A program made the translations under genes and the position numbers. A model generated the notes under the pieces. The model did no database searches and had not been told where the DNA came from. It worked only from the letters and a program-made list of their open reading frames with translations. Positions 40,701-50,234 of a stretch of DNA of 64,000 bases are shown in pieces. This DNA is from Norana najaformis (Eukaryota; Annelida; Clitellata; Crassiclitellata; Hormogastridae), in assembly GCA_964023275.1 (NCBI GenBank), contig OZ029918.1, positions 38,301,477-38,365,476 of the forward strand, given 5' to 3'. Every line of letters begins with the position of its first letter. The stretch's first letter is position 1.

Positions 40701-42670
40701 TATGCCGTAGTCTTCGATCACATCCTTCAGACCTTCGTCAAATGCCTCACTTCTGAGGGCAATCATATCAAACAAAAACGTGTATTTGTCCAAGCTAATC
40801 TGTTCAAAACATCAACAAAACATTCTGTACTCAGTTGCTTCTGTCATTTCGTTCTCAACTTAAAACTTACCTTTTTCAAATTGCTTATCCACCGTAGGCT
40901 GCCTCTCTGTCTCGCGGACTGACCTTCTGGATGTTGACCTGATTGCAGCTTGGCTTTGCCATGCCATCGGTTGATGCCTTGTTCATTAGACACCAGCACA
41001 TTAGAAGTTTCTTATTATTATTATTATGATTATTAATTATTATGATTATTATTATTATTATATTACTATTATTAGTATTATTATTATTATTATATTGATA
41101 TTATATTATCATTATCATTATAATCATTATCATTATTATTATTACTTTCTTATCAGGATTCTGGCTTCTGCCCTGGCACTGAAACTGATCAAACAACCTG
41201 GCTCTTGATTTGATTAATCAGTGGCAAACAAGCTCATCTGGCTCTTGATTTGATTAATCAGTGGCAAACAAGCTCATCTGGCTCTTGATTTGATTAATCA
41301 GTGGCAAAAAACTCATCTTTCTGGTGCGGCTTATGTGTGCCACTAGGAAATCTGGGAGATTTACATAACTTTACATTGAAAAATTTCGTAATGTATCCTT
41401 CATTCTACGGTCTCCTGTCATCCAGATCTTGTTCTTCACACTCCATCTCTGTACAACCCTTCTGACTTGACGCAGCATATCTGACACTAACTCGCAGATG
41501 GAAGAAGATGCATTTTCTGCGTAGCACAAGCATTTGTCAGAAATCGCCCAATTGGAATCTGGCATGAAAACGATTAAATTTATATAGCACCGAAAACAGG
41601 GAAACTATTCAGATGGATAGTGTTTGTGATAGTTTGATAGTTTGTGATTTTCCAGACGTTTCTTTTGAACACAGATACCTGTAGCCAGCACAGTTCTCCA
41701 AGGCGACCATCACGAATGCCTTCCATTGCCAGGCCGATAACCTTTGACCTCTTTATTCCCAAAACAGCCAAATCGAACTCTGTCGATATGGAATCGAGCA
41801 CCACATAATTCATCAAGCTACCAGCTTCTTTTCGAAGAGAGTCTGTCGCACCACCTGCACAAGAAAAACAGATCGTTCCGCAGTTTACAGCTTGTAACAA
41901 GTTTAAAAAGTAAACGTAAAGTATTCCATATCCCACAAGTGAGACGCAGGGGAGGCGCTCATCTCTTTTTCTTGGCACTTGAGCTGACAATGGACGAATT
42001 CCAAGGTCGTGGAAACGGAGCCAGCGCATCGCAGGACTTGCTGTTTACTTCCCAGCTTACGCTGGTACCAAATTATACTGCTTGGTGACAGAGGCACCGT
42101 GCACGCAAACAACTTGCCCAGGATTGTTACACAGAGTCAAATCCACAACCGCATGATCATTGACCAAACATGTTTTGTTCAGTAAGACCAGTGGTTCTCA
42201 AACTTGTTGGTCTCTGGACTCCTTCACGCTCTTAAAAATTATTGAGGATCTCAAAGAGTTTTTGTTTATGATGGTTATATCTATAGAAATTTACCTTATT
42301 AGAAATTAAAACTGAGAAATCAATGCATTAATTCATAACAGAATAACAATAATAAATCTATTACATGTTAACATAAATAACATCTTAATATTTCGGCACA
42401 CATCAGGAAGAGTTGACATGTCCCGGTTTTCGTGTTCTGCCATCTGGTGCACAAATTTCTGGGGGCGCCCATGCAATTAATGTGTACTGGTAACAGCGGT
42501 CACTAGTGCAGCTTATATTGTGTTGTCTGGCATTTAAGTACATCTTCCACACCTGCTTGTATCTGTCGGTTGACAGCATTACACGACATTTCACGATCCT
42601 CAGCTGCAATCAAACTGCTGCATGAAACCGGACTATCTATGTTGCTCACTCCTTCCATTGAGGCTTCCAT
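35780..42670 (-). CDS. EXD1: EXD1-like 3'-5' exonuclease-domain protein (catalytically degenerate)
   Basis: Relative of EXD1, the RNase D-fold partner in piRNA biogenesis, which is thought to bind RNA without cutting it. Exons in transcript order: 42670-42553, 41854-41679, 40799-40695, 40029-39808, 38893-38702, 38129-37964, 37449-35780; phases agree and give 882 aa. Pseudo-nuclease core about 50-270: GLAMEG where active enzymes have D-x-E, CWLQ, VVHDCRAMSDYL, NVFDTQVADV, and ETAETWKRRPASDSVLEAAV then YLPRLRLRMIELL. Ala82 replaces the first catalytic Asp and the Tyr-x3-Asp of motif III is missing. Residues about 327-882 (one exon) are acidic and low-complexity with two peptide repeats, and are specific to this gene. 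The first exon (MEASMEGVSNIDSPVS) is inferred from phase, splice sites and a good start context, so it is less certain than the rest. Confidence 0.82.
36085..36265 (-). repeat. EXD1: 11-residue coding repeat in the EXD1-like tail
   Basis: Five consecutive 33-bp units in the last exon, encoding KDVGDTQNQVG, RDLGDSQEPLG, ENIGDFENPDN, RDVSESQNPFG and GEVGESENTIT. The pattern is (R/E)(D)(V/L/I)(G/S)(D/E)-x-(E/Q)(N/E). Acidic, probably disordered. Confidence 0.8.
36600..36890 (-). repeat. EXD1: 10-residue coding repeat in the EXD1-like tail
   Basis: About nine units of roughly 30 bp encoding SEKPVG/LEKPVG-type decapeptides, e.g. CSEKLVGSLEKSVG and LEKPVGHLEKPL. The repeat is basic and hydrophobic where the neighbouring tail is acidic. 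Adjacent units differ at codon level, so the array is not newly formed. Confidence 0.8.
37617..37765. repeat. Triplet array able to fold on itself
   Basis: (ATT)n, then (AGT)n, a GGAGT turn, then (ACT)n with CTG and CCA variants. The AGT half is complementary to the ACT half, giving a stem around 37670. Lies in the last intron of the EXD1-like gene. Confidence 0.85.
38371..38723 (-). repeat. 39-bp minisatellite reiterating an EXD1 splice donor
   Basis: Nine units of exactly 39 bases. On the minus strand each starts with AACCAGATTACAAGATTAGAG and continues GTAATC; the first unit supplies the donor GAG|GTAATC at 38702/38701. The unit length is 13 codons and the frame stays open (NQITRLEVIVIVI), so use of a later donor would add 13 residues per unit. 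One unit (the fifth) has GCAATC and loses the GT. Confidence 0.85.
38980..39135 (-). mobile_element. tRNA-Thr-like SINE (family B), head partly duplicated
   Basis: CGAAGCAATTGTGAATGAAG, CTCAAGGTCCCTAAGCAGTA, AGGCTCGAACCTGTGCTCTC (B box complement), CAGCGCTCTATCCAATCGGC, then a partial second head CCACTGGTTACCATGCCCAA. EXD1-like intron 4. Confidence 0.65.
39345..39440 (-). mobile_element. Family C fragment
   Basis: Retains TTTTTCTATAGCAACCATAA, GGCCTCGACCAAG and GAATTAATTGGGTG. 39590-39640 nearby carries a separate AGGAGCTTTATAAATC end with ATTACA units. Confidence 0.5.
40140..40660 (-). mobile_element. Longest family A LINE 3' region
   Basis: From CGTAATCGTCATTCCGAGAT through TTTCAACAGCGCCCAACGAA to GGGTACGATCTGTGAAAGAG, and on through TTTGAGTGAAAGGCCGAAGC, GTTTAATCCAGAGTGGTGGG and GAGGAGCGGGTTGAGCAAAG to about 40660. 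It shows that shorter copies elsewhere are truncations of one longer unit. It ends about 35 bases from the EXD1 exon 3 donor (40695). Confidence 0.6.
40995..41150. repeat. ATT-rich microsatellite
   Basis: Imperfect ATT/TATT run with ATGATT and CATTAT units, EXD1-like intron 2. Confidence 0.85.
41199..41318. repeat. Three near-identical 40-bp tandem units
   Basis: Unit begins CTGGCTCTTGATTTGATTAA and ends GGCAAACAAGCTCAT; the third differs only near its end. Each contains the perfect palindrome TGATTAATCA. Confidence 0.92.
41371..41565 (-). other. Unassigned 64-codon ORF in EXD1-like intron 2
   Basis: Protein-like composition (ICELVSDMLRQVRRVVQRWS, KNKIWMTGDRRMKDTLRN) and an acceptor-like GCTACGCAG inside it, but no donor giving a phase 0 cassette could be found. 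It may be a decayed exon or a transposon fragment. Confidence 0.25.
41945..42175 (-). mobile_element. Family E SINE, second copy
   Basis: Shares GGGGAGGCGCTCATCTC, ACCAAATTATACTGCTTGGTGA and CAGAGTCAAATCCACAAC with 18712-18890, plus about 70 extra bases in the body. Confidence 0.55.
42189..42400 (+). mobile_element. hAT-type DNA transposon 5' end
   Basis: Starts CAGTGGTTCTCAAACTTGTT, the typical hAT terminus, and continues TTAAAAATTATTGAGGATCT, CAAAGAGTTTTTGTTTATG, GGTTATATCTATAGAAATTT, TTAGAAATTAAAACTGAGAA. The other terminus and target duplication are not found, so it appears truncated or decayed. It sits about 150 bases from the inferred first exon of the EXD1-like gene. Confidence 0.65.
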
Positions 42671-43407
42671 TCTGGCAACAAAAACAAATTAATTCTGGCT
42701 TAGGTGAAGTAATTAAGTCAACCAACATGAAAAAGTGGTGCCATTAAATCAGCCAGGGTGAAGTGAAATAATAAAGCTTAGATGTAAAGGTGGAGACATT
42801 TATTCGGCATAGTTGAAGCCCAGTCGTTAACTTTGTCTATTTTGAAAAAAAATCCCCCACCATCTATTCAAACTTTCACACCATAGCCTAACTTACCTTA
42901 CCCTGCCTCAAACTCTTTTATAATCCCTGTATCATCTAACTAGTGTTTAAACTGAAGGATGGACTTGAGTCTGCGTCTGTCAACTTTGATAGGCATCTTA
43001 ATTTTTCGGGTGCTTCGCGTCTTCGACAGGTGTCTAGGTAGTTTTCATCACGCCACACACCGACCGCGTAAGTCCGTGCTACCAAAAGCGTTGGTTATAG
43101 AAGAACTCAAATTGCAGCTTTTAAAAGAAACGAATTTCTACCCATAAAACAGAATAGCAATTATATTTTTCTCAAGATTTGCCAATAAATTCCCTACACG
43201 CGGAAAACGACTTTTCTCTAGTTACGTGTTAAAAATTCGCACAAACAGTTTTCGCCGCTATAGCCCAATCGATTCTTCAACAACAGCTTATTTTTGAAAT
43301 TTTAATAATTTTTATCATCAGTTTAAATGACTTTTTACAACCATAATGTTCGCTATGGATTTAAAACTATGCTACAAACTAATTTTAAAATATTTATCAC
43401 TCTATCA
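42671..43407. other. Upstream flank of the EXD1-like gene
   Basis: A/T-rich, with a 62-codon plus-strand frame at 42959-43147 of no recognisable family. The minus-strand promoter should lie here; I see no diagnostic motif. Confidence 0.3.
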
Positions 43408-43773
43408 GGGTCCTCCATACAGGACGTCGGCAAAAATAACCGGCTTTGGAACCTCCCTCCCCCTTGTCAGCATTAATTTGGCTCTACTCTCCCCATCCCC
43501 TTTGTAAACGTTCGTCGTACTCAAGGGAATACTAAGATCTAAATTAGGTAACTGTACTGTTTGTACAGGGCTCACCCTTCAATGGGGTGGGACTTTGACA
43601 CTGCCGCGTCCACCGAAGGAACGCAGTACAGAATCTGCTGTTTTACTGAAATTGGTGTTTATAATTTTCCAACATACTTAGATGAGGACGTCCGCGTTGG
43701 GCTAAACCCATTAGGTTCGTTTTTGGGTGGCCCGTACCCTTCCCTCTTTGCGGACGTCCTTCGTGGACGACCT
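43408..43773 (-). mobile_element. 366-bp TIR element, copy 2
   Basis: Left end AGGGTCCTCCATACAGGAC, right end GTCCTTCGTGGACGACCT. Same length as the copy at 55576-55941 and, when inverted, the same internal landmarks (GACGTCCGCAAA, CGCGGACGTCC, CATCTAA). No transposase. Orientation is opposite to the 55576 copy. Confidence 0.65.
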
Positions 43774-43960
43774 ATTATTAAGAATCATTTGCCCTATCGT
43801 AATAGTAGACGCGAGATTCTACAGCGCCCAAATGTAAACTGAGTCGCCGGAGTCAGTTCGCAGGTCAGGGAATAGGAATTCGATGGTCAGATTCGTAATC
43901 GTAAACTCGAAATTCTAAAGCGCTACTCAAAAGCTAAGCGCAGGGCACCAGCTTAATCAC
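43774..43960. mobile_element. Two short retroposon ends
   Basis: CGAGATTCTACAGCGCCCAA (43812) and CTCGAAATTCTAAAGCGCTA (43906), both minus-strand ends with ATCGTAA tails. The second continues into a body also seen at 10125-10260 (GCGCAGGGCACCAGCTTAAT, ATGTCAAGAACCAAGTCCGG). Confidence 0.5.
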
Positions 43961-44090
43961 AAGCGCTGCTTCGAGTCAATGGGTTGTCCAAAGATGCCAT
44001 GTCAAGAACCAAGTCCGGTTGCCAGAAGACCGAGAGAGAAGGGGGAGAGGAGCTGTTATGATGGGTTGTGGTTAAGCTGAGAGAAATTTG

Positions 44091-45386
44091 AACTCCATAA
44101 AGAAGATTTGGACTCGAAAACAAGCCTACGTGGGATTTGGAGTCGTAATCGGACTTGACTGAGGATCCAGGACTTGCTCAAACACAATACTGTACATGTT
44201 TTCAGATCATAAATTGTTTGGTTTTTTTTGGAAATTTTGCCGTTGAGACAGATTTTACCAGAAATTAAACAGAGAAATGGCCTAATCTTTGTCATGTGTA
44301 CGAAAATGAAACCATGAGCTATGATCGTTGATAAATTTCTAGATAAAAAGAGTGGATTGACGTTCTTTCCATGGGCGTGAGAAAGATAATCAAAAAACAC
44401 CAAAATAAATAAATTAAAAAAATTATTTTTTAAATTTAAAATATAAGTGCCAATAGTGGAGCACGAAATACTAACCTTGCAGAGGGCAGTCCGATCGTTG
44501 TAACCTCCCTCACCAACCCTCGAGAATATACCATAGTCACCGCTGTAGGATGTCCTATAATATATAACTCTTTAGATCACATCCAGCGCCCACACCTGGA
44601 GACAACGTTGCACCGCAGAAAAACGTTGGAACAACAATGACTCAATGTTTGTCTGTGTGTTAGTGTGTGTACTGAATGGGATATTATACAACTAATAATC
44701 AGCACCAATAGACTGTTGGCGACGCTACGTTTTTAACTGCGTTCGTTGTACATACCGCTCTCCGCCATGAGTCAACCTTTACAAGTTGAAACATGTCAAT
44801 TTCATGCTATAGACTACATGGAAATGCTGGACCTCAAAATAATAGATCACAAAATACCAAAAACAAGAAAAAATAGACACGACCAGAAAGAATAGATTTT
44901 GTTGAATTCTTAACTAGAAGTGGAAATCTAACTGAAATCTGGCCTTTTATGCGTTATCTGGCCATTGGCCGTGCGTTGATTAGCTGTTATGGCTATTGGC
45001 CATGTCCAAACCATAATGGCTGGTATTATAACAGACATTGCATGTGTCCAATCAACTGTGAACCGCGCAGTTTCTATGCGAATTTGTGAATTAAGCATCT
45101 AACGGCCACATGTAATCGTTATCATAATCGTAACTGTAGTAGTGCCATAACTGTATTAGTAACGTCCAGTCTGATGTGAAAAATAGACCACAATATGATA
45201 TATGCCTCAGATTCAGATTTACTGACCTTGCGTGTGTTATAAGTGCTTTTAATAATAACAAATAATGCACTAGTGTCTGCTTTTTCATAGCATGCATTTA
45301 AGCGTCAAGGACAACCCTTGGCCTAGGTATCAAATGATGTCACACATATTATAATCTGCTATTTTTAGACATTGACCGTTTATGGA
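44091..45386 (+). repeat. Large inverted repeat, left arm
   Basis: About 1.3 kb that recurs in reverse complement at 46066-47455. Landmarks in order: AGATTTGGACTCGAA, GAGGATCCAGGAC, AATAATATAACTC-type A/T stretch, GTCCGATCGTTGTAACCTCC, CACCTGGAGACAACGTTGCA, CATACCGCTCTCCGCCATGA, GTCAACCTTTACAAGTTGAA, GTGTCCAATCAACTGTGAAC, AAGTGCTTTTAATAATAA, CACTAGTGTCTGCTTTTTCA, CATATTATAATCTG. No intact reading frame. Confidence 0.8.
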
Positions 45387-45416
45387 CATGATGATGATGA
45401 AGATAAAGATAAAGAT

Positions 45417-45507
<91 letters not shown>

Positions 45508-46065
45508 CATACGTAGATTGATACCAGCATTGATAACGATGACCCTGCCATGTACTTTAACACTAACTAGCATAAGCTTGAAATGAGCAGAAGTCGTCTG
45601 CGCAGTTTACGAATGCCAGTTCGACATTATTGGACAATGGTGGGTGGTTCTAAGACTCCATCGATACGAACACCAGTTGCTTTTGTTATTCTGACATCCT
45701 GGCTAGGAGCCGAGGTACAGCAGTTACCTTGGATACTGACCTGATTGCAGCTTGGCTTTGGTGTGCCATCGGTTGATGGATTGTGCATTAGACACCGGTG
45801 CTCTTGAAGTTACTGATTACAATTACCTTTCAAATTTTCGAATTCACGATTACTACGCTTACGATTACGATATATAGCATATACGATATATATATATATG
45901 TATATTTATATACCGAACCCTTTTGCTTATCGAATTTGTTTTGACTGAGCGCCTGTGAATAAGCTGTCTCCCGCGACTTAGCTTTCGTTGGGCGCTGTAT
46001 AAATCTCAAGATTACGATTACGATAGCAAAAACTAGGACGTCACCATGGATAACATATCAGCCGT
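45387..46065. repeat. Spacer of the inverted repeat: GAT array and retroposon ends
   Basis: Holds a GATGAC/GAT microsatellite (45389-45506), a family D-like end (45735-45815), a TA run (45880-45900) and a family A end (45912-46026). None is mirrored on the other side, so these came in after, or independently of, the inverted duplication. Confidence 0.75.
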
Positions 46066-47455
46066 CTATAAGCGGTATATGTCTATAAATATCAGATTAT
46101 AATATGCGTGACGTCATTTGTTAAATGGCGACCGATTGGCCTTAGCGCTTAAATGCGTTCTATGAAAAAGCAGACACTAGTGTATTATTTATTATTATTA
46201 AAAGCACTTATAACACACGCAAGGTCAGTAAAACTGAATATGAAGCGTATGCCATATTGTTATGTTGTCTGTTATTCAAAAACGCTATTAAAGTCAGCAA
46301 ACTGAACGTTTACTAATACAGTTACGATTACATTACATGTGTCCGTTATAATGCTAAAATCACAAATTGTCAAAGAAAGTGCGCGGTTCACAGCTGATTG
46401 GACACATGGAGTGTATGTTATAATGCCAGCTACTATTGTTTGGACATGAGCTATGATCATTTCTACAGCGAATCAGAGACTATATAATACTGGCAGCTAA
46501 TATCTGTCAGATCAAAACTTCTAGATGATATATTTCAACAAAATATTTTCTTTCTGGTCAAGTGTCTGTTATTTTTGTAGTCTAGTATTTATGTAGTCTA
46601 GTATTTTATTTTGTAGTCTAGTATTTGTGTAGTCTAGTATTTTGGTAATCTAGGATTTTTGTAGTCTAGTAGTTTTAATGAGGTCCAGTATTTTTATAGT
46701 CTAAAATTATAGCATAAAATTGACATGTTTCAACTTGTAAAGGTTGACTCATGGCAGAGAGCGGTATGCACAACGAACGCACTTTTATAATTATGTAGCG
46801 TCCCCAACTGTTTGTGGGTCGGCTGATAATTAGTTGTATAATATCCAATTCATTACATACACTTGGGTCAATGTTGTTCCAACGTTTTTCTGCGGTGCAA
46901 CGTTGTCTCCAGGTGTGTGTGCTGGGTGCGACTTAAAAGATATATATCATAGTATATTGTATTAATATGATTACTATGATATAGTCTGGGGGGAGGGAGG
47001 AGGTTACAACAATCGGACTGTCCTCTGCAAGGGTAATATTTTATGCTCCACAGTTGGCACTTATATTATTTTTTATTTTTTTTATTTTTTTTTATTTTTT
47101 AGGTTTTTTTAGGTTTTTTATTTGATTATCTTTCTTACACCCATGGAGGGAACATCAGACCACTCTTTTTGTGTAATTTAGAAATTTGTAGTTGTTCATC
47201 GTTTATTCATTCATTTTAAGTCACGGTTTAATTTTCTTAGATAGGTTACTTCTCTTTCAAATCTGACTAAATCTGTCTCTGTAGCAACATTCCGAAGAGA
47301 ATAATTTATAATACGAAACATGTATGGACAGTTAAGACTACTGACATTCAGGATTGTGTATAGGCTGAGGTTGTCCGTGTCCTGGATCCTCGGTTAAGTC
47401 CAATTCCGAGCCCATATATTATGTTCGGGTCCAAATCTTTCTCAAGTTCGTACAA
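46066..47455 (-). repeat. Large inverted repeat, right arm
   Basis: Reverse-complement partner of 44091-45386. Examples in plus orientation: TGAAAAAGCAGACACTAGTG (46161), GTTCACAGCTGATTGGACAC (46387), CAACTTGTAAAGGTTGACTC (46731), GCGGTGCAACGTTGTCTCCA (46893), GGTTACAACAATCGGACTGT (47002), CCTGGATCCTCGGTTAAGTC (47382). This arm also contains an expansion of about 16-bp GTAGTCTAGTATTTTT units (46575-46700) not seen in the other arm. Confidence 0.8.
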
Positions 47456-47494
47456 TTGTTTCATTAATTCATCATTAGGGCAACCGAAACCAAT

Positions 47495-47745
47495 TCACCC
47501 TTCCAGCCCCTATCGATTTTTTACTAAGTAATCGCCTCTGAATAAGCAGGTTCCGGCGACTTAACTTTCTTTGGGTGCTGGATGCACCATAGTCACTTTA
47601 GACGCGGACGTCCCTTCTGGGCTTAACCCATACGCAATTGGGTGGCCCGTACCTTCCCCTCTTTACGGACGTCCTTCATGGACGACTCATTATTAAGCAT
47701 TATTCGCCCCAATCATCATCATTGCCCCATCGTAATAGTAGATGT
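47495..47745 (+). mobile_element. Family A end and partial copy of the 366-bp TIR element with flank
   Basis: 47495-47582 is a family A end. 47594-47745 repeats the right half of the 43408-43773 element (GGCCCGTACCTTCCCCTCTT, ACGGACGTCCTTCATGGACG) and also sequence beyond its terminus (TATTAAGCATT, CATCGTAATAGTAGATG). The shared flank shows a segmental duplication, not a separate insertion. Confidence 0.6.
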
Positions 47746-47817
47746 GTAGGGATGTGCAGAGTAGGTACAACAAATACAATGATGTACAATATCAAATTCA
47801 GCATTCAAGTAACGAGA

Positions 47818-48030
47818 TTATTGTTGTTGTTGTTGTTGTTGTTGTTGTTATGTTGCATGTATTAACCGCGCAACGTCAGTAAATCTGAATCTGAGGCGCG
47901 AATTGATTGTGAGTGATGGACTTGTTCATGGTCCCTACACAGTAGGCCTAATCGTCTCAGAAGAGGCTTGAACCCGACCTCTCCGCGTTACAAGCCGGGC
48001 GCTCTAGCCAATCGGTTACGGTGCCCCACG
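47818..48030 (-). mobile_element. TTG run and tRNA-Thr-like SINE
   Basis: (TTG)n at 47818-47850, a CGCAACGTCAGTAAATCTGA segment of another family, then a family B SINE to 48030 with well-kept B box complement GGCTTGAACCCGACCTC and head CAAGCCGGGCGCTCTAGCCA. Confidence 0.65.
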
Positions 48031-48217
48031 ATATTAGAAGAGATGCTTTGCCGGATTCCCTTAAATAAAATGTATTGTTGAGTGTGCCAGTAGAAGCACT
48101 CACAGCTGAATTATGTTTACGATTAGTTGACTGAAAAGAACTGAAATCTGAGAAGATGTTATACGCCTCTGAAGACGTAGGAGAAATAGGCGTTCAAGCA
48201 GTTTGGAAATATTTTTC

Positions 48218-48456
<239 letters not shown>

Positions 48457-48800
48457 CTAGCATTTATAGCGCGCTTAAACAAAACTAGTCTTGCACAAAA
48501 GCGCGTAACATGAACTAAGTTAATTATAATACAGTCTAAACAGATGAGTTTTAAGTGCAACTTTGAATGCAGTTATCGTAGGTAAGGTTCGGATGGCGAT
48601 TGGTAGCTTATTCCATTCTGTTGAGCGAATGCACTGTTCCAAACTTCCTGGTAGAACGGGTGGTAGCAAAAGAGCCGGACGTAGATGAACGCAGTCCTCG
48701 TCTAGATTGGAAATAAGTCGATAATTAGCCAGACAGTCCTTATCTAGATCGGGATTTTTAGTAGCGGTGTCATAAGAGCAGTTCTAAAGGCAGAGGGAAA
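48457..48800 (-). mobile_element. TTAC-tailed retroposon
   Basis: On the minus strand the element ends GCGCGCTATAAATGCTAGCT and runs straight into the long TTAC array. The body includes AACAGAATGGAATAAGCTAC complement and segments near 48650-48790 without coding signature. Its 5' limit is not visible. Confidence 0.5.
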
Positions 48801-49829
48801 ACGGCCTTCGCGAAGAGAGAGAGATTTCTCAGATGAGCGACGAGGATGGAAATCACATTAAAACAGGATTAATTAAGGGATGCTGGAATGAAGTCCAGTT
48901 GTGATGATTTAGATGGAATTGTACTCTAGAATCTCGTTATAACGCTGTCCTTGGGAGCCATGCCAAGAACCGCCCTATAATTATAATTAATTTACTTTTC
49001 ATAGGTGAGTTACATTTGAGATCCATGCTCTGACCTTCTTATATCATAATTCGTGTCATAATAAAGCGCCTGATAACGAGTCTCTTGTGTAGTAGTAAAA
49101 CACCCTTATAAACGGCAAAAGAGCAGGAAACAACAAAAACATGCAAAGTACAATGAACTATGAAAAACAATAGAAAATAGCACCGGTGATCAGATGTCCA
49201 TAAAAGTAAAGCTCGCTATGAACAGCTCATCGGACTCGCTATACAGTTGACTAATGCCCTCGTGTTTTTCATTAATGGGCCTACCAATTTTAATTGTTCT
49301 TCTAGTCATCAATTCATTAGCATTGCACGCGAATTTTCTAATCACTTGACGAAGGTGGCACTTTTTAGCTTAGGCCCTATGTTTAAAAAAATTAGAGGAG
49401 TTTCGCACATTAAGGAGAGCGCGCGCACCAATTATCCGCCAAAGCACACATTTTATGAGCATTCTGATTTCTTGTAAGTAAAATTTAGTTCACCGTTACA
49501 ACTTCTGTCATGTTTAGCCTACTATGCTCAGTCGGCGAAAGTTTTCATACACTACATTGCAAAGCCATACGAATTAAACGTTCCAGGAAGTGGATTTGGC
49601 ACAGAATGACATGGCGATTAACTTCCAAGGCGTGAAAATTTCTTCCCGCCTGGTCCACATAATAGCCTACATGCGGCCAAATAGCTAGCTGGTCACCAGT
49701 CGTCAGCGGTCTGTACTCTGAACTCTAACCTCTGATCTGCAGTGCAAGTAGCCCTTCGTTTTTATAGTAGAGTCACTCTTGGTCAGTAGGCTTATTTTAT
49801 TCTCATAGACTATACCTGGAGACTGGAGG
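48801..49829. other. Gene-free spacer
   Basis: A/T-rich; a 76-codon plus frame at 49247-49477 shows no family features. I see no repeat family here. Confidence 0.35.
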
Positions 49830-50115
49830 CTTTTGAGTAATGGGTATGGCGCAGGATGGAGAAGGTTAGCTGGACAGAGCATAAAACAAACGGAGGTGCT
49901 TCAACAGGTGGAAGAGAAAAGATCTCTGATGGCTACAAAAAGAACGAGACAAAGGATATGGATTGGACACGTACTGAGATGTTATTCCCTTCTGAAAGAT
50001 ATCACAGATGGAAAGAAAAGAAGAGGAAGACCTAGACAAATGCTAGCTGACTGGAAGAAGAAGAAGATTCGCTGTCTTTGGACAAGAACAGAAATAGAGA
50101 TGCATTGTTTTTTGT
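49830..50115 (+). pseudogene. LINE reverse-transcriptase C-terminal remnant
   Basis: One frame shows VEEKRSLMATKRTRQRIWIG, HVLRCYSLLKDITDG and KKRRGRPRQMLADW, the post-RT end of a non-LTR element. The upstream part (TGGAGGCTTTTGAGTAATGG, GGAGAAGGTTAGCTGGACAG) continues in a different frame with a stop, so the copy is frameshifted. Same family as 4080-4640. Confidence 0.75.
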
Positions 50116-50234
50116 GAGCTTCCGGCTATTTGTAATTTTTAAATTTTTAGTTCATTTAGACGCGAATTTACTTTGTATACTTTGTTATTTAATTTAGTAT
50201 TCTCGTGAGCACTGTAGTGGCAAATGGTTTGAAT

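Noticed and set aside
42959..43147. Small plus-strand protein (MDLSLRLSTLIGILIF...)
   Set aside because: No family resemblance, no splice or promoter context; open by chance at 62 codons.
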